A DNA stretch of 64,000 nt from Gibbula magus (Eukaryota > Mollusca > Gastropoda > Trochida > Trochidae), in contig OW388293.1 of assembly GCA_936450465.1 (NCBI GenBank), positions 27,781,860 to 27,845,859 on the forward strand, read 5' to 3'. Positions 10,252 through 22,200 of the stretch are shown here, in pieces; the first letter of the stretch is position 1; each line of letters begins with the position of its first letter. The notes below the pieces were generated by a model. It was not told the origin of the DNA. It saw only the letters and a list, made by a program, of their open reading frames with translations, and did no database searches. The position numbers and the translations under genes were made by a program.

Positions 10252-13200
10252 GTTCGTATTTGTAGTGTCAGAATTGTCTGAAGGAAGTGTGGGTGGCTCT
10301 TAGTGTAAACATTTTGTGATGAGAGCCATCTGCTGCCTGCCTGGGCATTATTTTTGTGTACATTTGACAGAAAAAAGCATATGTCACAAGGACTATGCCT
10401 TGGTGTTGTATTACCATGCAGTCTGATTAAAAATTGACCCTGTTCTGAAGAGAAAAAAACCCAGATAATTGTATCTACCAGAATACAAACTTGTTCAGTG
10501 GCTTCTTCTCTACACTGTCTGCATGATGATGATCCGTTGCATGTTCTGATGCTAGTGCAGTTAACCAATAACATAGTTTTCATAGCATGTTACATGTGTG
10601 AACAAATGATTCCTAATGCATTCAAAATACTAATTATGTTAAAGCTTTAGTATGATTGAACCAGAGATGCCTGCACTTAACTAGCATAAAAACATGTCAG
10701 ACCTCGTGAAGAGGAAAGCTTGAGCAAGTTTGTATCCAAAATTAGATCGGTTTTATGACTGATGCAAACTCGTAATATTTCCAGATGCACAGACATTCAT
10801 ATTTGGCTTATCCCGTCTCCTCATCAGTCTACTGAGAGAGAAAGAGGAGAAACAGACAGGAGCTTTACCGGCCAACTGGCTGTCCAAGGAAGCTGCTAAA
10901 CCTGAAAATGTCAGAAAAGCTGGAACTTTTAGGCAAGTTTGTTTCAGTGGTATTAACTACTCCTAATATCATATGAGACCTGCTACTCACTGGCACTTTA
11001 TAAGCAGCTCCGACTATCAGTTTTTGTGCAGTTTCCGTCGCCGCCGCCACCGGCCCATTTTGTTTTGGCTATAACTTTTTTCCTAGAAGGTTTTGACAAC
11101 TTATATACATAACTTCTTACTTATACCCCTGGGGAATTTTTTTGACATGTTCTCATTCAAGGTCAAAGGTCAAGGTCACGAGTGCTGAAATCGCTAAAAA
11201 ATCCTTGTAAACACAATAACTTGAAAACTATTTGTGCTATCAGGCTCTTCTTAGGTGTATATCCACTATGGAGAAAGGCCAAGATTTGAAAAGGTTTTCG
11301 CTAAGGTCCGTCAAAGGTCAAGGTCACAACGAGGTCACGACTTAACCCTTACGTTGCGTATATATATTTTACCATTTTTAGCCCCTGTGGCGGAATTTAC
11401 AGGCTCGCAGCTCGCAGCAGTAGTTTGAGCATAGGCACTAACGAGCTCTGCTGGCGGAATTTCCAGGCGGCGATTCCTGTACCGTTTTTACGAAATATAC
11501 CGCATCTACATGGCGAATAAGGACTATATACGGGCGTTCAATACAAATTCAAGTAGCGACACCCGTACACAAATGGCCAATTCACACCCGAAATTGGATG
11601 AATTTTCTATGATTTTTCGTTTTTATTCTATTACTTTCGAAAGATTGTCTTTAATTCGGGCCTCGTAACATCATAAATACCAAACGAAAAAAAATCCATT
11701 TATATACGGAATTGAAGACAAGATGTCTAGCTTCACAATGATATAACAATTATTAGAATGCGACCTTTGGTTATAATTCTATAGCTATGTAAAGTTTGTC
11801 TTTATTTCCACCTATAAAATCGTCAATACTTACAACATGTATACAGCATCACAAACGGTCGTTCATCGCACTTTTCCAAGAAATCATTATCTCGAACCAG
11901 TTGACAAATAAGCACATGTCAACCCAAATATGGTTATGTTGTTTGACTTTTCAAATAAACGCTAACCTCGAATCATAACTGATGAAAATATGTTGATTAG
12001 TTTGTGTGCCGTTTGGTTTCACATGCCTCTCAGAAAGGTAAAATTGTATCTTTATTTCTGTGAATAAATATGCGCATTTTATAGTGAATAAAAGATTATT
12101 CTTTTCGGTTTATTGTGATATAAAAATTATGAAAATGCATTCAGTATTTTAGCCGTGATAAATGTGTAAGAAGTTGTGAAAATTGCCGATTGTTTCAAAA
12201 TTTATGAAGTGTAAACATGACCTTTTTCAAGGCGCTTGCTGTGTCTTTATTATTTTTTTGACATTTGCGAATTTTATATGGGAATGTAGTCCATTGTTTC
12301 CCCTTTATTTTGCCGTATTTTTTTTAAAACAAACAATTCGCTCACATGATATGAAGTGCGGGAGTAAGGCGATTTGCCGATTTTTTTCCCCCGTCTCGCT
12401 AGATGCGAGGCAGATAGCAGGTACGGGCGAGACAAACCCGAGGCAATGCAAACACGTGGGTGAAAATAGCCCCAAGCGAAATAAGGCTTCGGAGCGAAGC
12501 ACGACAAAATTGGCCTTTTGTAAAGCTAATTATCAACAATGCACACGCAATTTGGTGTGAATTTTACTTGATATTTTGACCGGACATTGACAAAGACTCG
12601 TTATCGTGGCTAACTGCGAGATGTATGTAAACAAGTTTACAAGTCTCGCATTTGGCCTGGGGGGCAAATATAATTATTACTGACCCGGTAAATGCACTAA
12701 GTCCAACGTACGCATCTCGCCAAGGGGTCTAACATTTTTCTCTATGAGCCTCCCGGATAATTACGGGACCCACAAGTTAAGGGTTAAGTATGCTTTTGCA
12801 AAAATGTCTTATTTCAACTTTGAACCATTACATGATTGTTATATACAATGAAAAGTGATCATTGATTGTGTGACCTTGAATATCAAAGGTCATGGTCACA
12901 AGATATGGTCAAGGTCACCAGTTCTGAAATCACTTAAATAACTTTTTTCCAAGAAGGTATCAACACCTCATATACATAACTTCTTTCTTATACTTCTGGT
13001 GAATGATTTTGACATGTTCACATTCAAGGTCAAAGGTCAAGGTCATGAGTTCTGAAATTGCTAAAAAATATCCTTGTAAACATGATAACTCTTATTTGGT
13101 TTATATCAACTATGGAGAGAAAGGCCAAGATTTGAAAAGGTTTTCGCTAACATCCGTCAAAGGTCAAGGTCACAGCGAAGTAACAACTTGAGCATGCGTT

Positions 13201-16200
13201 TGCGAACATGCCTTATTTCAACTTTTAACACTTTGTATCATTACATGATTGTTACAGACAATGAAAAGTTGTCATTGACTATGTGACCTTGAAGATCAAA
13301 GGTCAAGGTCATGAGATATTGGTTATGGCCACGTTAATCCTTTGATAAAATTTTGAAATAAGAAATAGGTTTTAAGAACAAACTTGTGAAAAGTGACCCC
13401 AGTGATGATTAGTAATAACTCGAATGATGAAAACAAATTTGTTAAAAAGAATTCCCATTTTTTTTATGCTGACGAGAAGGCGGAACAGGGAAAGGCGAGA
13501 CCCTAAGTTTCGGAGCTGCTCTACTTTTGCGGTGTCCCGCAAACGCTCATCTAGTTTGTCCTGGATCACTTGACATCAGTGTTTCTTTGCAGTAAACTAC
13601 TGATGATGATACAGAAAATAACATTGTTATGGATTAACTTTTGGAATACAATAGAGAATACCAGTTTTAGTAAATACAAATCCTTTCCCTAGCTTACAGG
13701 GATGCAAAAATGCAATGCGAAAAGAACAAAATCAATTTGGGATTTACTGTTGAAATTGTTAAAAAATTACAGTCATAGTCAATGTAAATCTTGTCTCCAC
13801 AGACGTGCAGCACTGCAATGCCTTGAGAACAAGATCACCCCAATACTGGCAGGAGTTGTAGCCTTCCTGGACACCCACAGAAACCTTGAGTTCATGTACA
13901 CAGCGGACGTAGCTCCCTGGACTCGCACACTGTGGCTGGAGATTGTGAAGAACACGCAGATGTGTCACGGTCAGTGCCGCAGTATCATAGCTCCCGGGGA
14001 CCAGTACCACCAGGGAGAGGTCGCCACTCTGGACAGCGGCTCCGTCTTCTCGGTCAGAACGCCCTTCTTCTGGTTGATGTTCCAAGACGTGTCGAGGGCA
14101 ATACATGAGGCTAACAACACATATCCTGATACTGAAGGTGGGTGTGAATGTAAAGAACCTTTACCTTCAGAAAGGTTTTTAACAATTCAAGCTTTGAGAC
14201 AAGTCTTATTTTGATTAAAAGTTGATTTCATTCTTACAGTGCCATATAAAACAATATTAAGAGCCATGGCTGTAGCTTGCAGTGTTTGTTTTCTGAAAAC
14301 AAATGCCATATTAAGCGACATTGGAAAGGAATGGAACATCTTGAATTTCAGATTTAGCTGTCATTACTGAAGATGATGTTTCTTTTCTTTTAGTTTTAAG
14401 CTGAAATTGGGGGCGGGATAGCGCAGTGGTTAGCGCGTTCGGCTTCAGATCAAGAGGTCTGGGGTTCGAATCCCGCCAGGGGCACGGCAACTTTGACTGC
14501 AGTAGAGAACTGTTCTACATGCAGTAAGGTTAGGGTGCAATGCTACACTGAATTTCGGTGCAGTACCACCCATGGTTCGCTAGTTCCAGCCGATGCTCGC
14601 AGGTTTCACCGCAGTGCATAGCCACATGGCGTTGCGGGCTTTCTCCCTGCCATAATACTAGCAGCCGTGATATAAGTGAAATACTCACTCACTCACTCAC
14701 TCACTCACTCACTCACTCACTCACTCACTCACTCACTCACTCACTCACTCACTTCAAGCTGAAATTAAACTTTCCTATCTTATCTACTACGGTTTCAGAT
14801 TAAGATTCTTTTTCAGAAGGGATCCTCCTTGGGGTACATATAGCATAAAAATCCTTATTTTTAACTTGATGACAGATTGTAACTTAATTTTTAAAAATAA
14901 CAGTAAAAATAAGTTCAAAAAACGCAAAATAAGTGTTTTCCGAACGTGTGACCACCCTGTGTAGAGCCCCATCCCAATGCAAACCAGCGGACGTAACTCT
15001 ATTCTCACCACTTATCAATCTATCATTGAGCCAGCAAGACGTGTTTTTGCTTTTGACTTTTGACTTGAGTTTCTGAGCTATTTCATGAAAATGGACAAGA
15101 CGAAGAATTCTGTATGTGTGGTAACCCCTTTTTATTCGTAGAGGCGAATGTTTAGGTTACTTATATGGTTTTTTTCGCGTTGTAACTTCGTTTTTCAATT
15201 CGCACGTGCTTCGACTTCACCGAGTAATGGCGGATGGAAAACGCTCAAAATGGCGAATGCTCAAACAAAATGCAATGTGTTAGTACTTTGCTATTTTGTA
15301 TTGAGATCTGGTTTTTTTGGAGGTTCTTAATCGTGCTTCGCATTGTAGGGCAGCACTTTACTGACAAGGATTTCTCCCTTTTTGAATTTATTCATTCTCA
15401 GGGTTATCGTTTTCAGTCGGCAAGATATACTAGGTATTTCATGCTTTATTTCTTTCAGTGGCTTACTTCTATTACTTGCCTAGTGCTTAGTTAATATAGT
15501 ATCGCCTCTGTATTTCTTGTTGTATGTGGCACTTTTATGAAACATAAACATTGCACTTACACACATGCACACCCCTGTACATTCTGTGTTTGACTTTGCA
15601 GTCATTCACCGAATGTGTGGGGTGCAAGGCCCGTTTGCCCCCGGCCGACAAGCACGACCGGTGCCTGGTGTGTCTAGTCGAGGACGAACATGACGAACAA
15701 GCCTGCCAGTTGTGTCTCAGCTTCACCCCCCGGGCCAAGAAGGAGAGGGGGATGGACATGATTTTTTATCGCAACCTACAGAAGGCGGGCCAAGAACTTA
15801 AGGGTTCGGTCCCCCCCTCTAAGGAAAAGAGGAAGGGTAAGAAGGGTAAAGGCAAGCAGAAGGTTAGCTCCCCTCCTGCCCCCTCTTCCTCATCGGATGA
15901 GGTGGACATGGAGGTGGGGTCGCCTGCTGCGGGGGATGCAACAAGCCCCCCAGTTCTTTCACCTCAAACACGCACCAATCCTACTAATGTTGCTATTAAC
16001 CCTAATCCTAATTTGGATGCTGCGGCTATCCGCGATCATCCAGGGGCAAATGACGGGGATGGTGGGGACGATGATGGCACAGCTCCGCAAGGAGTTGACC
16101 GTCGTCGCCTTGCCGGATCTTGATGCTCCAGGGTCGGCTGGCACTAAAAATGTCGGTAAAGACCTCGGGTCCCCTACTGAACCGGGCGCAGGCCCCGGCA

Positions 16201-19200
16201 AGGTAGCGGGATCCGACGTAGGCACCCGAGAGACTGCTCCGGCTCTGCCTCGTATTCAAGCTAAACAAGTCCCTCCGACGGTGCCAGGCGCCGAGGTACC
16301 GAGCACGTCGGGGGGCACCGGTATCCCCAAGGGTAAGGGCTCCGGCGCTCCGGCATCGGGGCAGTCGCTGCCTCGGGGACCGGCTCTGGTTGAGGAACGA
16401 GCGCCGGCGGGCAGAGCTGGGTTTCGCATCCCTCTCAAATGGACTGTCCGAGATAGGGCTTCGGATACTGGGTCGCTACTGAGTGGCTCCGGTACCGGGG
16501 ACCTGTCGGAGGATGGCTCCGAGTATTCAGAGGAGGATGAGGAATCCGGCCGAGCTTCTGAAGGAAACGCGTGACCGTATAGCGATCGATATCCCTCAGA
16601 CGCTTGTTCCCGTACCGGAGCAGGTCTCCGAGGATTTCCGTCTACCGGGGGAGGCTTTTGCTCCCAGCAAGCCTCCGGCGACCAGGCTCCGATTCTTGAT
16701 AGCTTGTTGGTTGAGGCGATCAACCCTCTCCTGTCTGGTTCCCGTACAAAGGCTGATCTGCCTGAACTTAATAAGAGGTACCAGTTAGGAGAGGACGGTC
16801 TCTTCGACCTACCGGTTATCGACGAGTGCGTCCTGACCTCTGTCACCCTTTCTGGCGCTCAGGCGCAGCCTTCTCTAGGCAAACAGGGCCGGCGACTGCC
16901 TCCATTTCCGTCGCACGCTGCTATGTTCAAGGCCGAGTTCTGTGCCCATGAGGACACATACAGGAACGGAGCCCAACAACTAAGGGTGGCGGTGCACGGG
17001 GCCTACCTTGCTGCTATGCAGGCTAAGGACCAGGCGGAGATGCAGGAAGTAGGCACTAAGGTGACTACATTCCAGAAGCAGCTGTCAGAGGTATCTAGCT
17101 ATCTGGCCCGGGACTCAATTCGGAGTGCCGTGAGCCAGATAATGGGCGCAGTCATGGGGATGCGCCGGCTGTGGCTGTCGACGTCCAAGTACTCGCAGTC
17201 CACACGCCTCACACTGCAGAACTTGCCTTACAGGTTGGGGTCCACCCTCTTCCCTGGATCGCAGGCTGTAGTTAAGGAAGCCGCCGAGCAAAAGGTTGCC
17301 TTCGAGGACTCTAAGGTGCTCCTCGAGGACCCAGCTCCGCAAGAGAAGCGAGCGCGGCCTTCCCCCCTTGATGGTCTCTACCCCATGCGGGGGGGTTCGA
17401 GCCAACCTTCTTGGAATCGCCCTATGGGCAACAAGAAGAAATTCAAGGGGAAGGGAAAGAAAGGGCAGAACCGCAGGGGCAATAATGGCCAGCGGAATTT
17501 TCGGAGCCGAGGAAAGCCAAACAAGCAATCCTAGGTCCTCCGCTGCCTGTGTCACCACCCAAAAGTCTGGCAGCTCAAACGCTGCCGGAGACGGGGGTAC
17601 ACTGTCTTTCCGAGAATCTTCCAGTGGGCCGCAGACTATCTCACTTCGTCTCAGAATGGGAGAAAGTCACCTCCAATACCTGGGTCCTGTCCACACTCAG
17701 GGAGGGCCACTTACCACTTTGGAAGTACGACCCACCGACTTTCTCCGGGATACGGCACACGAAGGTGCCCGAGTTGCCCGAGAAGGCGGAAGTCCTTCGC
17801 GCCGAGGTGCAGGCTTTATTAGACAAAGCAGCCATCGAGGTAGTTCCACAGGGTCAGGAGCAGAGTGGTTATTACTCAACCTACTTCCTGGTACCCAAGA
17901 AGGACGGAGGGTTCAGACCAATTCTGAATTTAAAGTACTTGAATTGCAGTCTACAGGTTCCAACGTTCAAGATGGAAACCCTGAGGACAGTGATAGCGTC
18001 GGTAGAGAGGGGAGATTGGCTGTCGTCAATAGACCTCAAGGATGCTTATCTGCATGTTCCAATGCACCCCGAGTTCAAGGAGTTTTTTCGGTTCTCTTTC
18101 GACGGGACGTGTTACCAGTTCCGGGTACTTCCCTTCGGCATTTCAACTGCGCCGAGGGTGTTTACCAAACTGATGTTGGTACCGGCGCAGGCCGCCAGGT
18201 CACAGGGCACGTGTTGTCATCCGTACCTGGAAGATTGGCTGATCAGAGCCTTGTCTCGAGAACTGAATCAGGAGGCCACCCAGCAGGTGTTAGACATCTT
18301 GCTCAAGCTGGGTTGGATCATCAACCTGAAGAAGTCAGACATCGCCCCCAGGCAGGACCTGGTGTTTCTGGGCGCAAGGTTCGATACGGCCTCCGGTTCT
18401 GTATCCCTGGCCCCGGACAGGGTGTCCAGAGTGATCGGGGCAGTCCACTTGTTCCTTCAGTCGCCCACCCACACGGCCAGGACTTGGCTTCAGTTGCTGG
18501 GGCACATGGCGTTGACAGTGGACGTGGTTTGGAGAGCTCGCTTGGGTATGAGACCAATTCAGCAAGCGCTGGCACGAATGTGGTCACACTCGGACAGCTT
18601 CGAGAAGGTTCTGACCACCCTGGTGTGGGTGCTGGAGCACCTTCGGTGGTGGGTCTCCGAGAGCAACCTTCTCAAGGGTCTGCCGCTAGAGCTTCCAACA
18701 CCTGTGGTTACCGTCCAGACAGATGCCTCCCTATCAGGCTGGGGGGGAGTCCTGGAGGACCTGACAGCCTCGGGCCTTTGGTCTCAGGAGGAGTCGAAAT
18801 TGCACATCAACGTGCTAGAGCTCAGAGCAGCTCGACGTGTGTTCGAGTGCTTCAAAGAGCGGATCGAGGGGTTTGTGGTTCGTCTAGAAATGGACAACCA
18901 GACAGCCCTGTCGTACATTCTGAAACAGGGCGGCACAGTGTCTCAATCTCTCCTTCAGGAGTCGTGGCAGTTCCTACTGTGGTGCGACCAGTTCAGCATT
19001 CAGGTGGTTCCTGTTTATCTCCCGGGAGTGGACAACGTCCGTGCGGACACCTTGTCTCGGCGCATCCTAACACCTCACGAGTGGATGCTCAACCGGGGGA
19101 TATTCGGAACTATCTCCCTGTTGTTCGGGTCGTTCCAGGTGGATCTGTTTGCGTCAGGGATGAAGAATCAGATACCTGTGTTCTGCTCAAGAATACCAGA

Positions 19201-22200
19201 TCCAAGGGCTCTAGCCAGAGACGCATTCGCGATCGACTGGACGGACAGAGTGCTGTGGGCGTTCCCTCCGGTTCCTCTGATCCCCAGGGTCCTTTCGCAG
19301 TTGACCAACCAACCGGCTCGCCTCCTGGTGCTTATCGCACCGCTGTGGTCGGCTCAGAGTTGGTTCCCGTCCGTTCTCAGGTTTCTAGTACAGCCTCCTG
19401 TACTGTTACCCTCGAGACGAGACATCCTATTCAAGGAAGGGGCGCCACACCCGAATCCCAGGATTCAGTGGGTGGCTTGGCCACTGTCCGGAATCGCCTC
19501 CAGGAGAGCGGTATTCCTGCACGAGTTGCAGACACAATACTGGCTTCGAGGAGGGATTCGACAAACCTTCAGTATGAAGATCGATGGGCCTGTTTTGCGC
19601 GCTGGTGTGGCGATAGAGGGCTACTCGATCCCTTTTCTACAGATCTAGTCGCTGTTTTGGAGTTCCTCCAGTCCAGGTTAGATGATGGCTTGGCCGCATC
19701 AACCGTCAGGGGATACTCTACGGCTATTTCTGCTTTCCACATACCAGTGGACGGTGCTCTTTTGGGATCGCATCCACTGGTGCAGCGCTTCCTAGCAGGT
19801 GTGGACAGGATATTTCCGGTTGTCCGGCGTATCAGCCCCACTTGGGACCTTTCATTTGTTTTGGATTGGCTCTCAGGTCCGGGGTTCAAAGATTTGAATG
19901 CACTATCGCTTTAGCTTTTCACGTGGAAGACCGCCTTTTTGGTGGCTCTGGCGTCGGGCAGGCGGGTAGGTGATATTCATGCAATGTCAGCTGATCCCGA
20001 ACTGACTGTCTTTCATAGAGACAGAGTCAGTATCAGACTGCCCGACAGCTATCGTCCCAAGGTTGACCACTCATTCATTGTGACGGCTCCTATCGAACTG
20101 CCGACTCTTATGCAGCCGGCCTCTTCGGAGTCCACTGGAAACCATGCCCACATTTTGGATGTGCGCAGGGTGTTAAAGACCTATATAAAATGTACCCGTA
20201 GTATCCGTAAAGACCAGCAGCTGTTCTGCTGTTAAGGGGGTAGTAAGCCAGGTCTGCCGGCATCGAAGCAGTCGATCTCTAGATGGATCGTGTCTGCTAT
20301 TGTGATGGGCTATGTACATAAGGGCTTAGAGGCCCCAGGTCAGCTGGAAGTTCACTCGGTTAGGGCGGTAGCGACGTCTAAGGCGTTCGCAGCGGCCCTG
20401 CCCATCGAAGAGATCTGCTCCGCCGCTATTTGGAGCCGGCCGAGCACGTTCATTCGACACTACCAACTAGACAGGCACTCTAGGGAGCGCGCTCGGATTG
20501 GTCAGTCGGTTCTCTCCGGTGGGCAGAGATGAAACTCTCTAGCTGATTGAGCTTTTGAGTTACTTGTTGTTTGCAGGTTATTATTATCCCCCGCCGCGCG
20601 TTTAGCGCGAAGCGGGGGACCGCCGCGCGTTTAGCGCGAAGCGGGGGATATAGTATTCGGCTGCGTCCGTCCGTACGTCCGTCCGTACGTCCGTACGAAA
20701 TGGAATAACTCTAATACCATTCACTGGATTCTTTTCATATTTTGCATATGGGTTCATCATAGGAAGAGTAATGTTCCTACAGTAGTTTGAGACCTTGACC
20801 TTCATTTCAAGGTCACAACGAGACTTTGTCATTTTACCCTTGTCAGCGGGATATTTCAATAACCATTCGCTGGATTCTCTTCATATTTTATACATAGCTT
20901 CTCCAAGGCAAGACGACGGGTTGATTAGATTTTGGTGACCTTGACATTATTTTCAAGGTCACAGCAGAACTTTGAAGTTTTCAACATGTTAATGTACAGT
21001 TAAACCTTGTCAGCGGGATATCTCAAGAACCATTCACCGGAATTCCATCATTTCTTGCACAAAGCACCTTCTAGGGATGATGATGGGCTGATTAGATTTT
21101 GGTGACCTTGACATTATTTTCAAGGTCACAGCGGAACTTTGAAGTTTTCAACATGTTATATTAATGTACATGTAAAGCTTGTCAGCGGGATATCTCAAGA
21201 ACCATTCACCGGAATTCCATCATTTCTTGCACAAAGCACCTTTCAGGGATGATGATGGGCTGATTAGATTTTGGTGACCTTGACATTATTTTCAAGGTCA
21301 CAGCGGAACTTTGAAGTTTTCAACATGTTAATGTACATGTAAAGCTTGTGATATCTCAAGAACCATTCACCGGAATTCCATCATTTCTTGCACAAAGCAC
21401 CTTCTAGGGATGATGATGGGCTGATTAGATTTTAGTGAAATTGACATTATTTTCAAGGTCACAGCAGCACTTTGAAGTTTTCAACATGTTAATGTACATG
21501 TAAAGCTTGTCAGCGGAATATCTCAAGAACCATTCACTGGAATTCCATCATTTCTTACTCAAAGCACCTTCTAGGGAAGACGACCGGCTGAATAGATTTT
21601 GGTGACCTTGACATTATTTTCAAGGTCACAGCAGAACTTTGAATTTTTCGACATGTTAATGTACATGTTAAGGTTGTCAGCAGAATAACTCAAGAACCAT
21701 TCACCGAAATTTCATTATATCTTACAAAAAGCAAAAGGACTGATAAGATTTTGGTGACCTTGACATTATTCTCAAGGTCACAGTGGAATTTTAAATTTTT
21801 CGACATGTTGATGTACATGTGTGTAATACTTGTCAGCGGGATATCTCAAGAACCATTCACTGGAAATTCATCATATCTTACACAAAGGGTAGATTAGATT
21901 TTGATGACCTTGCCATTTTTCTCAAGGTCACAGTGGAACTTTGACTTTTTTAACATGTTTGACGGTAAATTTTGCTGATCTTGACATTATTTTTAAATTT
22001 TGAAGTATTAATTTGCGGCGGGGGATCATGTCACCTTAGTGACAACTACTTGTTCAGTTTGGTTCAGTTCAGTTCTTTTTCAGGACTAAAAACTAACTAA
22101 AAAAAAATTCATTTTTTAACCAGTTATTGCACTGTTTTGGGCATTATATCCCCGGCAGCAGGTGTCCCTGAGACACTGCCTCGTGGGAAGTACTTCCTCC

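Noticed and set aside
12183..12560. Transposase fragment in the piggyBac-like MITE
   Set aside because: No Asp motif or conserved block; the diverged second copy does not preserve the frame.
14409..14485. tRNA gene
   Set aside because: A and B boxes are present, but the sequence continues into a SINE body with an ACTC tail and target duplication, and a reversed copy exists at 32 kb.
20650..21990. CRISPR-like array
   Set aside because: The units are 150-175 bp tandem repeats without constant short repeats and unique spacers, in an animal intron.
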